Shown: positions 1 through 7,412, numbered from the stretch's first letter. The stretch: 10,469 bases of DNA from an uncultured Pseudoflavonifractor sp. (GCA_947575475.1 CANPNN010000036.1:1-10469); one strand, 5' to 3'. A program made the numbers and translations. The notes: a model not told the origin generated them from the letters alone.

Positions 1-502
1 GGGAATCCTTCTTATCCAAAAGCTTCGCCAGGACGGCGAGGCGTGGATCCAATTCCTTTTTGCAGCCACAGGGCCCGTCGTTCAGATCCTTGCCGCAGGT
101 AGGGCAAAGGCCCTTGCAGTCCTCTGAACAGAGATGCTTCCCATCCAGAGCCAAAACACAGGCAGTGGTAAATAGTTCATCCAGGTCTGCCTGTCCGTTT
201 TCCAGGAGGACGATCTCATCACTCTCTTCCCCCTCCAGTTCTTCAGCAAGAAGGGTCTCTACCGGGACCTCCAGCTCCAGGGCCAAGGGCTTCAGACAGC
301 GGTCGCACTGAGTATCCAGCACGGTTTTTGCCGTTCCCCTTAGCTCCAGGGCCCCCGCCATGTTCCGTACAACGCCGGAGACGTGAACCGGCCGTCCAAA
401 GAGTCCCTCTCCAAAAAGCTTGACCTGGGAGAGGTCCAACTCATAGGAAAACTCCTGGCTGGCGCCTGGAATATGGATGATGTGGCGTAAATCAAGACGC
501 AT
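1..502 (-). CDS. YceD/DUF177 family protein, 3' end outside window
   Basis: The 167 visible codons begin MRLDLRHIIHIPG and run off the window edge without a stop. The protein has the DUF177 layout: a beta-rich N-terminal half with a CDRC pair (C66, C69), an acidic middle (about 85-110), and a C-terminal cysteine cluster (C125, C129, C133, C136, C145, C147) containing GLCPTCGKDLN, which probably binds a metal. Members are usually about 165-175 residues, so only a few codons should be missing. The family is linked to 23S rRNA accumulation and normally lies directly upstream of rpmF (ribosomal protein L32), which would then lie just beyond position 1; that is inference. The ATG at 502 is preceded by a GAGGAG ribosome binding site and a perfect promoter. 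Family assignment is firm; molecular role is not. Confidence 0.9.
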   Translation of the reverse strand, partial: MRLDLRHIIHIPGASQEFSYELDLSQVKLFGEGLFGRPVHVSGVVRNMAGALELRGTAKTVLDTQCDRCLKPLALELEVPVETLLAEELEGEESDEIVLLENGQADLDELFTTACVLALDGKHLCSEDCKGLCPTCGKDLNDGPCGCKKELDPRLAVLAKLLDKKDS

Positions 503-531
503 AATGATCTCCTCACAACGGTGCAGGTGAT

Positions 532-560
532 ATTATAACGAAAAATTCCTGCCGTGTCAA
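532..560 (-). promoter_or_regulatory. Consensus sigma-A promoter of the YceD gene
   Basis: Read on the minus strand, TTGACA (560-555), exactly 17 bases, then TATAAT (537-532). Both hexamers are perfect. The expected transcription start is near 525, about 23 bases upstream of the ATG at 502, leaving room for the GAGGAG ribosome binding site. It suggests strong constitutive expression, as expected for a gene tied to ribosome production. Confidence 0.9.
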
Positions 561-586
561 ATACTTTCTTCCCTTTTTTCTTGTCG

Positions 587-597
587 TATGCTACAAT
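587..597 (+). promoter_or_regulatory. Extended -10 element upstream of the RluA-type gene
   Basis: TATGCTACAAT holds an extended -10 (TG at 589-590, TACAAT at 592-597). No good -35 box is present at the proper distance (569-574 reads TTCCCT), which is tolerable with a TGn extension. The start would fall near 604, giving a leader of only about 19 bases that begins at the ribosome binding site AAGGAGG (606-612). The same 11-mer occurs on the minus strand at 7803-7813. Confidence 0.5.
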
Positions 598-622
598 ATT
601 TTGCAAAGGAGGAAAAGCCGCT

Positions 623-1585
623 ATGAAAGAATTCACCATCACCAAAAATGACGCGGGACAGCGGCTGGACCGGTGGCTGGGCAAGGCAGTACCCCTCCTC
701 CCCGCCCCCCTTGCCCAAAAATATATCCGCCTCAAGAGGGTAAAGGTCAATGGCAGAGGCTCCCAGCGGGACTATCGGATAAACACCGGAGATATTTTGC
801 AACTTTATATCAACGATGAGTTTTTTGACGCCCCCGCCGAAGACAACGCCTTTCTCTCCATCTTTAAGCCCCAACTGGATGTGGTATATGAGGACGAAAA
901 TATCATCGTCTGCAACAAACGGCCAGGGCTTCTGTGCCACCCGGACGAGCATGAATATGTGGCCACCCTCATCACCCATATCCAGGCCTACCTATATCAA
1001 AAGAAGGAGTGGAGCCCCAAGTGGGAGAATTCTTTCGCCCCCGCCCTGTGCAACCGCATCGACCGGAATACGGGCGGCCTGGTCATCGCCGCCAAGACCG
1101 CCGAGGCCCTGCGGATCATGAACGATAAAATCAAGGATAGGGAGATCTCCAAATACTATCTGGCCGCCGTGGTGGGAAAAATGAACCCTCCCTCCGGGGA
1201 TCTGAAGGGCTTTTTGTTAAAGGATGAAAAGAAAAAGCAGGTCGCCGTCTACAAAAAACCGGTTCCCGGCGGCAAATCGGCCCACACCCGGTACAAAACC
1301 GTGCAATTCAAAAACGGTCTGTCCCTGGTGGAGTGCGAACTCCTCACCGGGCGAACCCACCAGATAAGGGCCCAGTTCGCCGCCGCGGGCCACCCCCTGG
1401 CGGGGGACGGCAAATACGGCCGGCGGAGCGACAATGAGAAATTTGAGCGGAAAGGCCAGGCCTTGTGGTCCTATAAGTTGATTTTTGACTTTCCCACCGA
1501 TGCAGGGGAGCTGGAATATCTCAAAGATAAAATCCTGGAAGTGCCCAGGGAAAGTATCTACTTTGTGGGGGAATATTTCGGATAA
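623..1585 (+). CDS. RluA-family pseudouridine synthase with S4 domain
   Basis: A 320-residue protein that should convert specific uridines to pseudouridine in rRNA or tRNA. Residues about 12-65 form an S4-type RNA-binding domain (QRLDRWLGKAVP, then KRVKVNGRG). The catalytic domain follows: DENIIVCNKRPGLLCHP (about 91-107), NRIDRNTGG (144-152) with the presumed catalytic Asp147 in the position of the family HRLDxxTSG motif, KYYLA (177-181) and GRTHQIR (243-249). The His of HRLD is Asn144 and the Ser of TSG is Gly151, a variation that does not touch the catalytic Asp. An in-frame ATG at 554 lies within the opposing promoter and has no ribosome binding site, so ATG 623, behind AAGGAGG, is preferred. 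The target site cannot be told from sequence; RluC/RluD-like is the nearest description. Confidence 0.92.
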   Translation: MKEFTITKNDAGQRLDRWLGKAVPLLPAPLAQKYIRLKRVKVNGRGSQRDYRINTGDILQLYINDEFFDAPAEDNAFLSIFKPQLDVVYEDENIIVCNKRPGLLCHPDEHEYVATLITHIQAYLYQKKEWSPKWENSFAPALCNRIDRNTGGLVIAAKTAEALRIMNDKIKDREISKYYLAAVVGKMNPPSGDLKGFLLKDEKKKQVAVYKKPVPGGKSAHTRYKTVQFKNGLSLVECELLTGRTHQIRAQFAAAGHPLAGDGKYGRRSDNEKFERKGQALWSYKLIFDFPTDAGELEYLKDKILEVPRESIYFVGEYFG

Positions 1586-1619
1586 TCCCTATTTCCTATG
1601 CTCAAATAATACGGTGGTG

Positions 1620-2234
1620 ATGAAATTGGCCCTGTTTTCAAAAAGAAAACCGCCCGTCAGCTGGGAGGCGACGTCTTTTATCCGCCCCCAATTGTACCGC
1701 TCTCCCCCCGGTTTCCTTTGGGGTATGCTGGTTCTGTCGGAAAACGCCCCCGCCATTCTTCCCCTGACCCCCTCCTGCGACGCAGAGGAACCCATTCTCT
1801 GCTGGCAGCTATGCTTTTCGACCTGTACGGGTCATATCATCAACAGTATGGACTATTTCAAAGCACTCAGGCGACTGACGCCCTTTGTTGTAGATAAACG
1901 GCTGGACGCTATTCTGCTTCGTGGTCTCTCCAAGCGGGAATGGACTGACCAAGTCTGGGGATTCAGGTGGTGGGCGGAATATGCCGCCCTTGATCTATGC
2001 GGTGGCGAGCTCACCCCTATTGCGGAGGACGACGAGGATATGCTGGAGATCCGGTATCCCGATGGCGGGATGATCGACGTGGGTCTTCTCTCCGCAAGCA
2101 ATATGTACTGTATCACCGCCGTCGATTCCGATGACGAGACAGGGTGGGCCCACCCCCTTTTCTCCGTGGAAGCAGAGAGACGGGAACAGCTCCCCGCGGC
2201 TCTTCAGGCCGCCATATACAGATTTCGAAAATAG
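1620..2234 (+). CDS. Unrecognised 204-residue protein
   Basis: I do not recognise a family. The protein starts MKLALFSKRKPPVSW and has no signal peptide or membrane segment. Four cysteines are clustered at 53, 61, 65 and 69; an aromatic patch GFRWWAEYAALDLC lies at about 114-127 and an acidic run (EDDED) at 136-140. The C-terminal 60 residues (about 141-200) are beta-like, with LEIRYPDGGMIDVGLLS, followed by a helical tail. The start follows the modest site GGTGGTG (1613-1619); longer in-frame starts (1485, 1500) would overlap the end of the RluA-type gene and lack a good site. It lies 34 bases after that gene with no terminator between, so co-transcription is likely. Codon use resembles the neighbours, which supports a real gene. 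Confidence 0.7.
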   Translation: MKLALFSKRKPPVSWEATSFIRPQLYRSPPGFLWGMLVLSENAPAILPLTPSCDAEEPILCWQLCFSTCTGHIINSMDYFKALRRLTPFVVDKRLDAILLRGLSKREWTDQVWGFRWWAEYAALDLCGGELTPIAEDDEDMLEIRYPDGGMIDVGLLSASNMYCITAVDSDDETGWAHPLFSVEAERREQLPAALQAAIYRFRK

Positions 2235-2270
2235 TCCCTTCCCCCCTGCGAAAATTTCTTCCCCTCCCTA

Positions 2271-2299
2271 TTGACATTTCCCTCTATTACGTATATATT
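2271..2299 (+). promoter_or_regulatory. Promoter of the potABCD operon
   Basis: TTGACA (2271-2276), 17 bases, TATATT (2294-2299). The start is expected near 2306, about 80 bases upstream of the potA ATG, and immediately in front of a strong hairpin. The rubrerythrin gene has a promoter of identical hexamers and spacing at 6347-6375. Confidence 0.85.
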
Positions 2300-2309
2300 A
2301 TGTTTCGAC

Positions 2310-2346
2310 AAAGGACGTACCCAACCGTCGGCTGGGTACGTCCTTT
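2310..2346 (+). promoter_or_regulatory. Perfect 14-bp hairpin at the 5' end of the pot leader
   Basis: AAAGGACGTACCCA (2310-2323) pairs without mismatch with TGGGTACGTCCTTT (2333-2346) around a 9-base loop. It begins about four bases after the predicted transcription start. The right arm runs into TTTCTTCT, a weak U-rich tail, so it could end transcripts reading in from 1620-2234, act as an attenuator of pot, or protect the mRNA 5' end. It does not overlap the potA ribosome binding site (2376-2383). The structure is seen; the role is open. Confidence 0.8.
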
Positions 2347-2387
2347 CTTCTACCTATCAAATCAGAAGAAGGAATGGGGGAGGATAC

Positions 2388-3524
2388 ATGTCCAAGGAGT
2401 TGATCCGTCTATCGGACTGCGTCGTGAAATTCGACGACGAGATCATTCTCGATCATCTCAATCTCTACATCAACGATAAAGAGTTTCTAACGCTCCTGGG
2501 CCCCAGCGGGTGTGGCAAGACCACCACGCTGAGGATCATTGGTGGGTTTCAAAAGCCTACCTCCGGGGACGTTTTTTTTGACGGCCGACGATGTAACGAC
2601 GTGCCGCCCCATAAACGGCAGGTGAACACGGTGTTCCAGAAGTACGCCCTGTTCACCCACATGAACATCTTTGAGAACGTGGCCTTCGGTCTGCGCATCG
2701 CCAAGGCCCCCGAGGCCGAGATCACCCGCCGGGTGGAGGAGGCCCTGGAGCTTGTGAACCTGCCCGGCTACGGCAGCCGGAGCGTCAGCTCCCTGTCCGG
2801 CGGGCAGCAGCAGCGGGTGGCCATCGCCCGGGCCATCGTCAACCGGCCCCAGGTGCTGCTCCTGGACGAGCCCTTGGGGGCGTTGGACCTGAAGCTCCGG
2901 AAGGATATGCAGGTGGAGCTTAAGCGGATCCAGCGGGAGGTGGGCATCACCTTCATCTACGTGACCCACGACCAGGAGGAGGCCCTCACCATGTCGGACA
3001 CGGTGGTGGTCATGGACAAGGGCAACATCCAGCAGATCGGCACACCGCAGGATATCTACAACGAGCCCAAAAACGCCTTTGTGGCCGACTTTATCGGGGA
3101 GTCCAACATCATCGACGGGGTGATGCCGGAGGATAAGGTCGTAAAAATGTACGGCAAGAAGTTCCCCTGTCTGGACGGGGGCTTCGCCCCGGGCGAGCCG
3201 GTGGATGTGGTCATCCGCCCCGAGGACATCGACATCGTCCCGGTGGAGCAGGGCCAGATCACCGGCACGGTGACCGAGGTCACCTTCAAGGGGATGCACT
3301 ACGATATCATCGTGGATTTTCAGGGCTTCAAGTGGCTCATCCAGACCACCGACTACTCCCCGGTGGGAGCCAGGATCGGGGTGAAGATCGACCCCGACGG
3401 CATCCACATCATGCACAAGAGCCGGTACTCCGGTATGTTCGGCGACTACAGCTCCTACTCCGAGGAGTACGACGAGCTGAGCGGGGACCCCGCCGGGTCG
3501 GAGGGCAGCGATGAAACGGACTAA
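2388..3524 (+). CDS. potA: Spermidine/putrescine ABC transporter ATPase PotA
   Basis: A 378-residue cytoplasmic ATPase that should drive polyamine import through PotB/PotC. All ABC motifs are intact: Walker A GPSGCGKTT (38-46), Q-loop Gln84 in VFQKYALFTH, signature LSGGQQQR (136-143), Walker B VLLLDEP (156-162) and H-loop His194 in VTHDQEEAL. A TOBE-type regulatory domain occupies about 230-343, with VDVVIRPEDIDIV typical of PotA. The last 30 residues (GDYSSYSEEYDELSGDP...) are an acidic, Ser/Tyr-rich tail not needed for the fold. ATG 2388 follows GGGGGAGG; the longer in-frame start at 2271 lies in the promoter and is rejected. The gene overlaps potB by 14 bases. Specificity for polyamines is inferred from the PotB and PotD partners. 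Confidence 0.95.
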   Translation: MSKELIRLSDCVVKFDDEIILDHLNLYINDKEFLTLLGPSGCGKTTTLRIIGGFQKPTSGDVFFDGRRCNDVPPHKRQVNTVFQKYALFTHMNIFENVAFGLRIAKAPEAEITRRVEEALELVNLPGYGSRSVSSLSGGQQQRVAIARAIVNRPQVLLLDEPLGALDLKLRKDMQVELKRIQREVGITFIYVTHDQEEALTMSDTVVVMDKGNIQQIGTPQDIYNEPKNAFVADFIGESNIIDGVMPEDKVVKMYGKKFPCLDGGFAPGEPVDVVIRPEDIDIVPVEQGQITGTVTEVTFKGMHYDIIVDFQGFKWLIQTTDYSPVGARIGVKIDPDGIHIMHKSRYSGMFGDYSSYSEEYDELSGDPAGSEGSDETD

Positions 3525-4326
3525 AGCCTTCACCATCCCCTATGTGATCTGGATGGCCCTCTTCGTGGTGGCTCCCATTCTGATGATCCTGGTCTATGCC
3601 TTCTCCGGTGCGGAGGGGGGCTTCACCCTGGCCAACTTCAGCGCCATGGGGACCTATACCGTGGTGTTTATCCGCTCCTTCCGGCTGGCCGGCATCGCCA
3701 CGGTCATCTGTCTTTTCATCGGCTATCCCGTGGCCTATCTCCTGAGCCGGGAGGGGCAGCGGTTTCAGCGGCTGGCCACAGTGCTCATCATGCTGCCCAT
3801 GTGGATGAACTTTTTGCTGCGGACCTACTCCTGGATGGCGATTTTGGAGAATAACGGCCTCATTAACCAGTTTTTGGGCCTGTTCGGCCTGGGGCCTTTC
3901 AAGATGATCGACACCCAGGGGGCTGTGGTGCTGGGCATGGTGTATAACTACCTGCCCTTTATGATCCTGCCCATCTACTCGGTCATCATCAAGCTGGACC
4001 ACTCCCTGGTGGAGGCGGCCCACGACCTGGGGGCCGACAACGTGGTGGCCTTCCGCCGGGTCATCTTCCCCCTGTCCCTGCCGGGGGTACTCAGCGGCAT
4101 CACCATGGTCTTTGTCCCCAGCGTGTCCACCTTCGCCATCAGCACCATGCTGGGGGGCGGCACCGAGTACCTGCTGGGGGACCTGATCGAGCAGCAGTTT
4201 TTAGGCGGGGCCTACAACCCCCAGCTGGGGGCCGCCATCGCGTTGGTGATGATGGTCGTGGTGGTCCTTTGCATGTGGGTCATGAACCGCTTCGGTGAGG
4301 GCGAGGAACAGGCGGTGGTCCTATGA
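3511..4326 (+). CDS. potB: Spermidine/putrescine ABC transporter permease PotB
   Basis: A 271-residue membrane permease with about six transmembrane helices, at roughly 11-31, 58-78, 88-108, 136-158, 190-212 and 239-258. The EAA loop that docks on the ATPase is VEAAHDLGADNVVAFRRVIFP (167-187). The sequence MLPMWMNFLLRTYSWMAIL (about 94-112) is typical of PotB and matches the type-I importer fold. It begins inside the end of potA behind GGAGGG (3500-3505) and its stop overlaps the ATG of the next gene (ATGA at 4323-4326), so translation of the three genes is coupled. Length is normal for the family. Confidence 0.95.
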   Translation: MKRTKAFTIPYVIWMALFVVAPILMILVYAFSGAEGGFTLANFSAMGTYTVVFIRSFRLAGIATVICLFIGYPVAYLLSREGQRFQRLATVLIMLPMWMNFLLRTYSWMAILENNGLINQFLGLFGLGPFKMIDTQGAVVLGMVYNYLPFMILPIYSVIIKLDHSLVEAAHDLGADNVVAFRRVIFPLSLPGVLSGITMVFVPSVSTFAISTMLGGGTEYLLGDLIEQQFLGGAYNPQLGAAIALVMMVVVVLCMWVMNRFGEGEEQAVVL

Positions 4327-6320
4327 AAAAAAATTCCGTTTTCAGCCGCTTTTTCACCTTTCTGGTGTTCCTCTTTCTCTATGCCCCCATCATTCTGCTG
4401 ATCTTCTTCTCCTTCAACCAGAATAACAGCAACGTGGTGTGGGGGGGCTTCTCCCTCCACTGGTATAAGGAGCTTTTTCAGAACCGGATCATCATGCGCA
4501 GCCTCTATACCACCCTTCTGGTGTCATTGCTGGCCACGGTGATCTCCACCATCGCCGGCACCTTTGCCGCCATCGGATTCTACGGCCTGCGGCGGCGGAC
4601 CCGGAATACCCTCAATACCATCAACAATATCCCCATGATGAACGCCGATATCGTCACGGGCGTGGCCATGTGCCTGTTTTTCGTGGCCTTCTTCGCCCTG
4701 TGGAAGGACTTTGCCCTCTGGTTCAATTCGATCCAGGGCCTTGTTGTTCTGCCCACCCGGCTCACCCTGGGCTTTCCCACCCTGCTCATTGCCCACATCA
4801 CCTTCAACATCCCCTATGTGCTGCTGTCGGTAAGTCCCAAGCTGCGGCAGCTGGACAAGAACCTTATTGACGCAGCCCAGGACCTGGGGTGCACCTGGTT
4901 CCAGGCTTTCTGGAAGGTGATCCTCCCCGAGATCAAGCCGGGCATCGTGTCCGGGGCCCTCACCGCCTTCACTATGAGCATCGACGACTTTATCATCAGC
5001 TACTTTACCGCCGGGTCGGCCTCCTCCACCCTGGCCATGACCATCTACGGCATGACCAAGAAGCGGGTGAGTCCGGAGATCAACGCCATCTCCACCCTGC
5101 TGTTCGTGTCGGTCCTGCTGCTGCTGGCCATCATCAACATCCGGGAGGCCCGGCTGGAAAAGCAGACCGCCCGGCGGCAGGCGGCCCCCTCCGCCACCGT
5201 GGCGGAGATGGCCCGGCAAAAGCCCCGCACCGTCCCTCCCCTGGTTCGCTTTGCCGCGGCGGGGGCCTGCGGGGTCCTGCTCATCACCGCGGGGGTGGGG
5301 GCCTTCCACAACACCCGCAAGCCCGTTGTCAACGTGTGCTCCTGGGGGGAGTATATCGACGAGGACCTGATCACCCAGTTTGAGGAGGAGACGGGCATCC
5401 TGGTAAACTACCAGACCGCTGAGAGCAACGAGGCCCTCTATTCCCTGCTGAAAAGCGGCGCGGGGGACTATGACGTGATCGTCCCCTCGGACTACATGAT
5501 CTCCCAGCTCATGGAGGAGGGGATGCTGGAGAAGCTGGATTACAGCCAGATCCCCAACTTCTCCCTCATTGACGACCGGTTCAAAAACCTGCCCTACGAC
5601 CCCACCAACGAGTATACTGTCCCCTACACCTGGGGCACTGTGGGCATCATCTACAACACCGCCATGGTCTCTGAGCCCATCACAAGCTGGGGCGCCATGT
5701 TCGACGACCGGTACGCCGGGGAGGTGCTCATGTTCCGCAACTCCCGGGACGCCATGGCCACCGCCCTGCTCTATCTGGGTTACGATGTGAATACCACCGA
5801 TGAGAAAGAGCTCCGGGAGGCAGCCGGGCTCATCGCCGACGCCAAGAGCCGGGGGGTCTACCAGGCCTTTGTTATGGACGAGATCTTCCTGAAGATGGAG
5901 GGAGGCAACGCCGCCATCGGGGCGTACTACGCCGGGGATTACCTCACCGCTGTGGAAAACAACCCCGACCTGGCCTTCGTCATCCCGGAGGAAGGCTCCA
6001 ACTGGTTCGTGGACGCCATGTGCGTACTCAAGGACGCCCCCCACTACGACGAGGCCATGGCCTGGATCAACTTCATCGCCTCCACCGAGGCCAACCTTGC
6101 CAACATGGACTTCATCTGGTACGCCTCCCCCAACAAGGAGGCCCTGGAGGGGTATCCCGCCTATTATGAGAAGCTTTATGAGGAGGAACTGGATCAGGAG
6201 ACCTATGAGATCATGGCCGCCCCGGCGGAGACCCTGGAGCGGTGCCAATCCTATATCTCCCTCCCCGCTGAGACCCGGCGGCTCTACAATGAGCTGTGGA
6301 TCACCCTGGGGATCCAGTAA
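4323..6320 (+). CDS. potCD: PotC permease fused to PotD-like polyamine-binding protein
   Basis: A single 665-residue frame joins two usually separate subunits. Residues 1-275 are the PotC permease, with six predicted helices and the EAA loop DAAQDLGCTWFQAFWKVILP (183-202). A charged linker (about 276-306) leads to another hydrophobic helix, VRFAAAGACGVLLITAGVGAF (308-328), and residues 334-665 form a PotD-like periplasmic-type binding domain: VNVCSWGEYIDEDL, GDYDVIVPSDYMI, YTVPYTWGTVGIIYN and NWFVDAMCVLKDA. W341, Y344 and D564 are in positions matching polyamine-contacting residues of E. coli PotD (aligned from memory). No canonical lipobox precedes the binding domain; the extra helix should anchor it outside the membrane, giving one tethered domain per transporter. 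There is no stop or internal start with a clear ribosome binding site at the junction, so it is a real fusion. Similar fusions are known in other Firmicutes. The ligand (spermidine or putrescine) is not resolved. Confidence 0.93.
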   Translation: MKKNSVFSRFFTFLVFLFLYAPIILLIFFSFNQNNSNVVWGGFSLHWYKELFQNRIIMRSLYTTLLVSLLATVISTIAGTFAAIGFYGLRRRTRNTLNTINNIPMMNADIVTGVAMCLFFVAFFALWKDFALWFNSIQGLVVLPTRLTLGFPTLLIAHITFNIPYVLLSVSPKLRQLDKNLIDAAQDLGCTWFQAFWKVILPEIKPGIVSGALTAFTMSIDDFIISYFTAGSASSTLAMTIYGMTKKRVSPEINAISTLLFVSVLLLLAIINIREARLEKQTARRQAAPSATVAEMARQKPRTVPPLVRFAAAGACGVLLITAGVGAFHNTRKPVVNVCSWGEYIDEDLITQFEEETGILVNYQTAESNEALYSLLKSGAGDYDVIVPSDYMISQLMEEGMLEKLDYSQIPNFSLIDDRFKNLPYDPTNEYTVPYTWGTVGIIYNTAMVSEPITSWGAMFDDRYAGEVLMFRNSRDAMATALLYLGYDVNTTDEKELREAAGLIADAKSRGVYQAFVMDEIFLKMEGGNAAIGAYYAGDYLTAVENNPDLAFVIPEEGSNWFVDAMCVLKDAPHYDEAMAWINFIASTEANLANMDFIWYASPNKEALEGYPAYYEKLYEEELDQETYEIMAAPAETLERCQSYISLPAETRRLYNELWITLGIQ

Positions 6321-6346
6321 TATTCTTCAAACGCGGAAACTCCTTC

Positions 6347-6375
6347 TTGACAGCGGAGCGGCGGCATGATATATT
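6347..6375 (+). promoter_or_regulatory. Promoter of the rubrerythrin gene
   Basis: TTGACA (6347-6352), 17 bases, TATATT (6370-6375). The start should be near 6382, leaving a leader of about 55 bases that contains an imperfect dyad (6389-6412). No terminator is visible between the pot operon and this promoter, so some read-through from pot is possible. Confidence 0.85.
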
Positions 6376-6388
6376 GAGGACATAAATA

Positions 6389-6412
6389 GGAATTATTACT
6401 ATTTAATATTCC
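6389..6412. promoter_or_regulatory. AT-rich imperfect dyad in the rubrerythrin leader, possible operator
   Basis: The segment begins GGAATTATTA and ends TTAATATTCC. The outer five bases (GGAAT/ATTCC) pair perfectly; the inner AT-rich part pairs only with a one-base shift. It lies just downstream of the predicted start. Clostridial rubrerythrins are often controlled by PerR, whose box is an AT-rich 7-1-7 palindrome. The match here is only partial (about 9 of 14 positions by eye), so a regulator-binding role is a guess. Confidence 0.35.
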
Positions 6413-6437
6413 CACATCATAAAAGGAGGATCTGACT

Positions 6438-6974
6438 ATGTCCAAGTACGCTGGAACCAAGACCGAGAAGAATCTGGAAGCCGCCTTTGCCGGGGAATCC
6501 CAGGCCCGAAACAAGTATACCTACTTTGCCTCCAAGGCCAAGAAGGAAGGGTTTGAGCAGATCGCCGCCCTGTTCCTCAAGACCGCCGACAACGAGAAGG
6601 AACACGCCAAGATGTGGTTCAAGGAGCTGGAGGGCATTGGCGACACCGCCCAGAACCTGGCCGCCGCGGCGGAGGGCGAGAATTACGAGTGGACCGACAT
6701 GTATGAGGAGTTTGCCAAGACCGCCGAGGAGGAGGGCTTCCCTGAGCTGGCTCAGAAATTCCGCCTGGTGGCCGCCATTGAGAAGCATCACGAGGAGCGG
6801 TACCGCGCCCTGCTCAAGAATGTGGAGATGGCCCAGGTCTTTGCCAAGAGCGAGGTAAAGGTCTGGGAGTGCCGGAACTGCGGCCACATCGTGGTGGGCA
6901 CCAAGGCCCCCGAGGTCTGCCCCACCTGCGCCCATCCCCAGAGCTATTTTGAGGTCCACGCGGAGAATTACTGA
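6438..6974 (+). CDS. Rubrerythrin
   Basis: A 178-residue cytoplasmic non-haem iron protein that reduces hydrogen peroxide in anaerobes, drawing electrons from a rubredoxin or NAD(P)H reductase. The N-terminal four-helix domain (1-135) has the diiron motifs [10 protein letters not shown] (E20), DNEKEH (E53, H56), GENYEW (E81, E84) and IEKHHEERY (E115, H118). The C-terminal rubredoxin-like domain (141-178) supplies the single Fe(Cys)4 site by CRNCG (C145, C148) and CPTC (C161, C164), ending [14 protein letters not shown]. Nothing is missing and the length is usual. ATG 6438 follows AAAGGAGGA with seven bases between. It has its own promoter and a strong terminator and so is probably monocistronic. 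Confidence 0.96.
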   Translation: MSKYAGTKTEKNLEAAFAGESQARNKYTYFASKAKKEGFEQIAALFLKTADNEKEHAKMWFKELEGIGDTAQNLAAAAEGENYEWTDMYEEFAKTAEEEGFPELAQKFRLVAAIEKHHEERYRALLKNVEMAQVFAKSEVKVWECRNCGHIVVGTKAPEVCPTCAHPQSYFEVHAENY

Positions 6975-6977
6975 GAG

Positions 6978-7019
6978 AAAAAACCGGGGCCGTCCTTTCC
7001 TGGACGGCCCCGGTTTTTT
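6978..7019. terminator. Bidirectional intrinsic terminator between rubrerythrin and the DUF5655 gene
   Basis: An 18-bp perfect inverted repeat (6978-6995 with 7002-7019) around the loop TTTCCT. The GC core CCGGGGCCGTCC is flanked by A6 on the left and T6 on the right, so each strand reads a GC stem followed by six U residues. It starts three bases after the rubrerythrin stop; the stop codon of the opposing gene (7018-7020) is partly inside it. Confidence 0.95.
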
Positions 7020-7386
7020 ATTTTCCCATTGTCAGGGCAAAGTGGAAGGCTTCCTCCACCCAGTTCAGCAGCTGGGCGTCTACCTCCTCCGGAGTCCGGA
7101 CGGGGATGTGGTTGGTCCACCGGCCGGGATAGGGCTCCACGGCGACGGCCACCCGGGGAGAGGCTTCCCTCCGGCCCAGGCCCAGGGAGACAAGGACGCC
7201 CGCCTCCCCTTTTTTCCTGGGCAGGGAGACGCAGGCGAAGACCTTGGGGTTCCCGTAGGTGATCTGGATCTTCTGGACCCGGGGCGTCTGGGGTCCAAAG
7301 CGGGCCGCCAGGGCCTCGTCAAGGGCGGCGTATATGGGCAGCGCCTGGGGACGGTCGTTGAAAAACAGCAGGGCGTCGGCGGTCAT
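7018..7386 (-). CDS. DUF5655 domain protein
   Basis: A 122-residue soluble protein. It resembles the DUF5655 family: FFNDRPQALPIYAALDEAL at 8-26, then a beta region QKIQITYGNPKVFACVSLPRK (38-58), VLVSLGLGRRE (64-74), VEPYPGRWTNHIPV (83-96) and a final helix LNWVEEAFHFAL. The function of the family is unknown; it is often seen as a stand-alone small domain. The ATG at 7386 is chosen because AGGGGAGGA lies just ahead; an ORF extending to 7524 overlaps the DUF805 gene in another frame. Its start is 26 bases after the end of the (repaired) DUF805 frame, so the two were probably one operon. Confidence 0.8.
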   Translation of the reverse strand: MTADALLFFNDRPQALPIYAALDEALAARFGPQTPRVQKIQITYGNPKVFACVSLPRKKGEAGVLVSLGLGRREASPRVAVAVEPYPGRWTNHIPVRTPEEVDAQLLNWVEEAFHFALTMGK

Positions 7387-7412
7387 AGTCCTCCCCTCTC
7401 TCCTCTCAACCA

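Noticed and set aside
2271..2387. N-terminal extension of PotA by 39 codons
   Set aside because: It would start inside the promoter and run through the leader hairpin; ATG 2388 has a proper ribosome binding site.
2487..3536. A 349-codon frame antisense to potA
   Set aside because: Same shadow effect; PotA motifs are complete on the plus strand.
5260..5340. Lipoprotein signal in front of the PotD-like domain
   Set aside because: The cysteine in AAGAC is followed by a further hydrophobic stretch and lacks the usual lipobox context, so a membrane helix is the better reading.
4524..6248. A 574-codon open frame antisense to potCD
   Set aside because: A product of GC-rich third positions; the Gly/His/Asp/Val-rich translation has no domain, and the plus-strand frame has full family motifs.
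6389..6412. A definite PerR box upstream of rubrerythrin
   Set aside because: Only about 9 of 14 positions match the consensus by eye; kept as a possible operator only.
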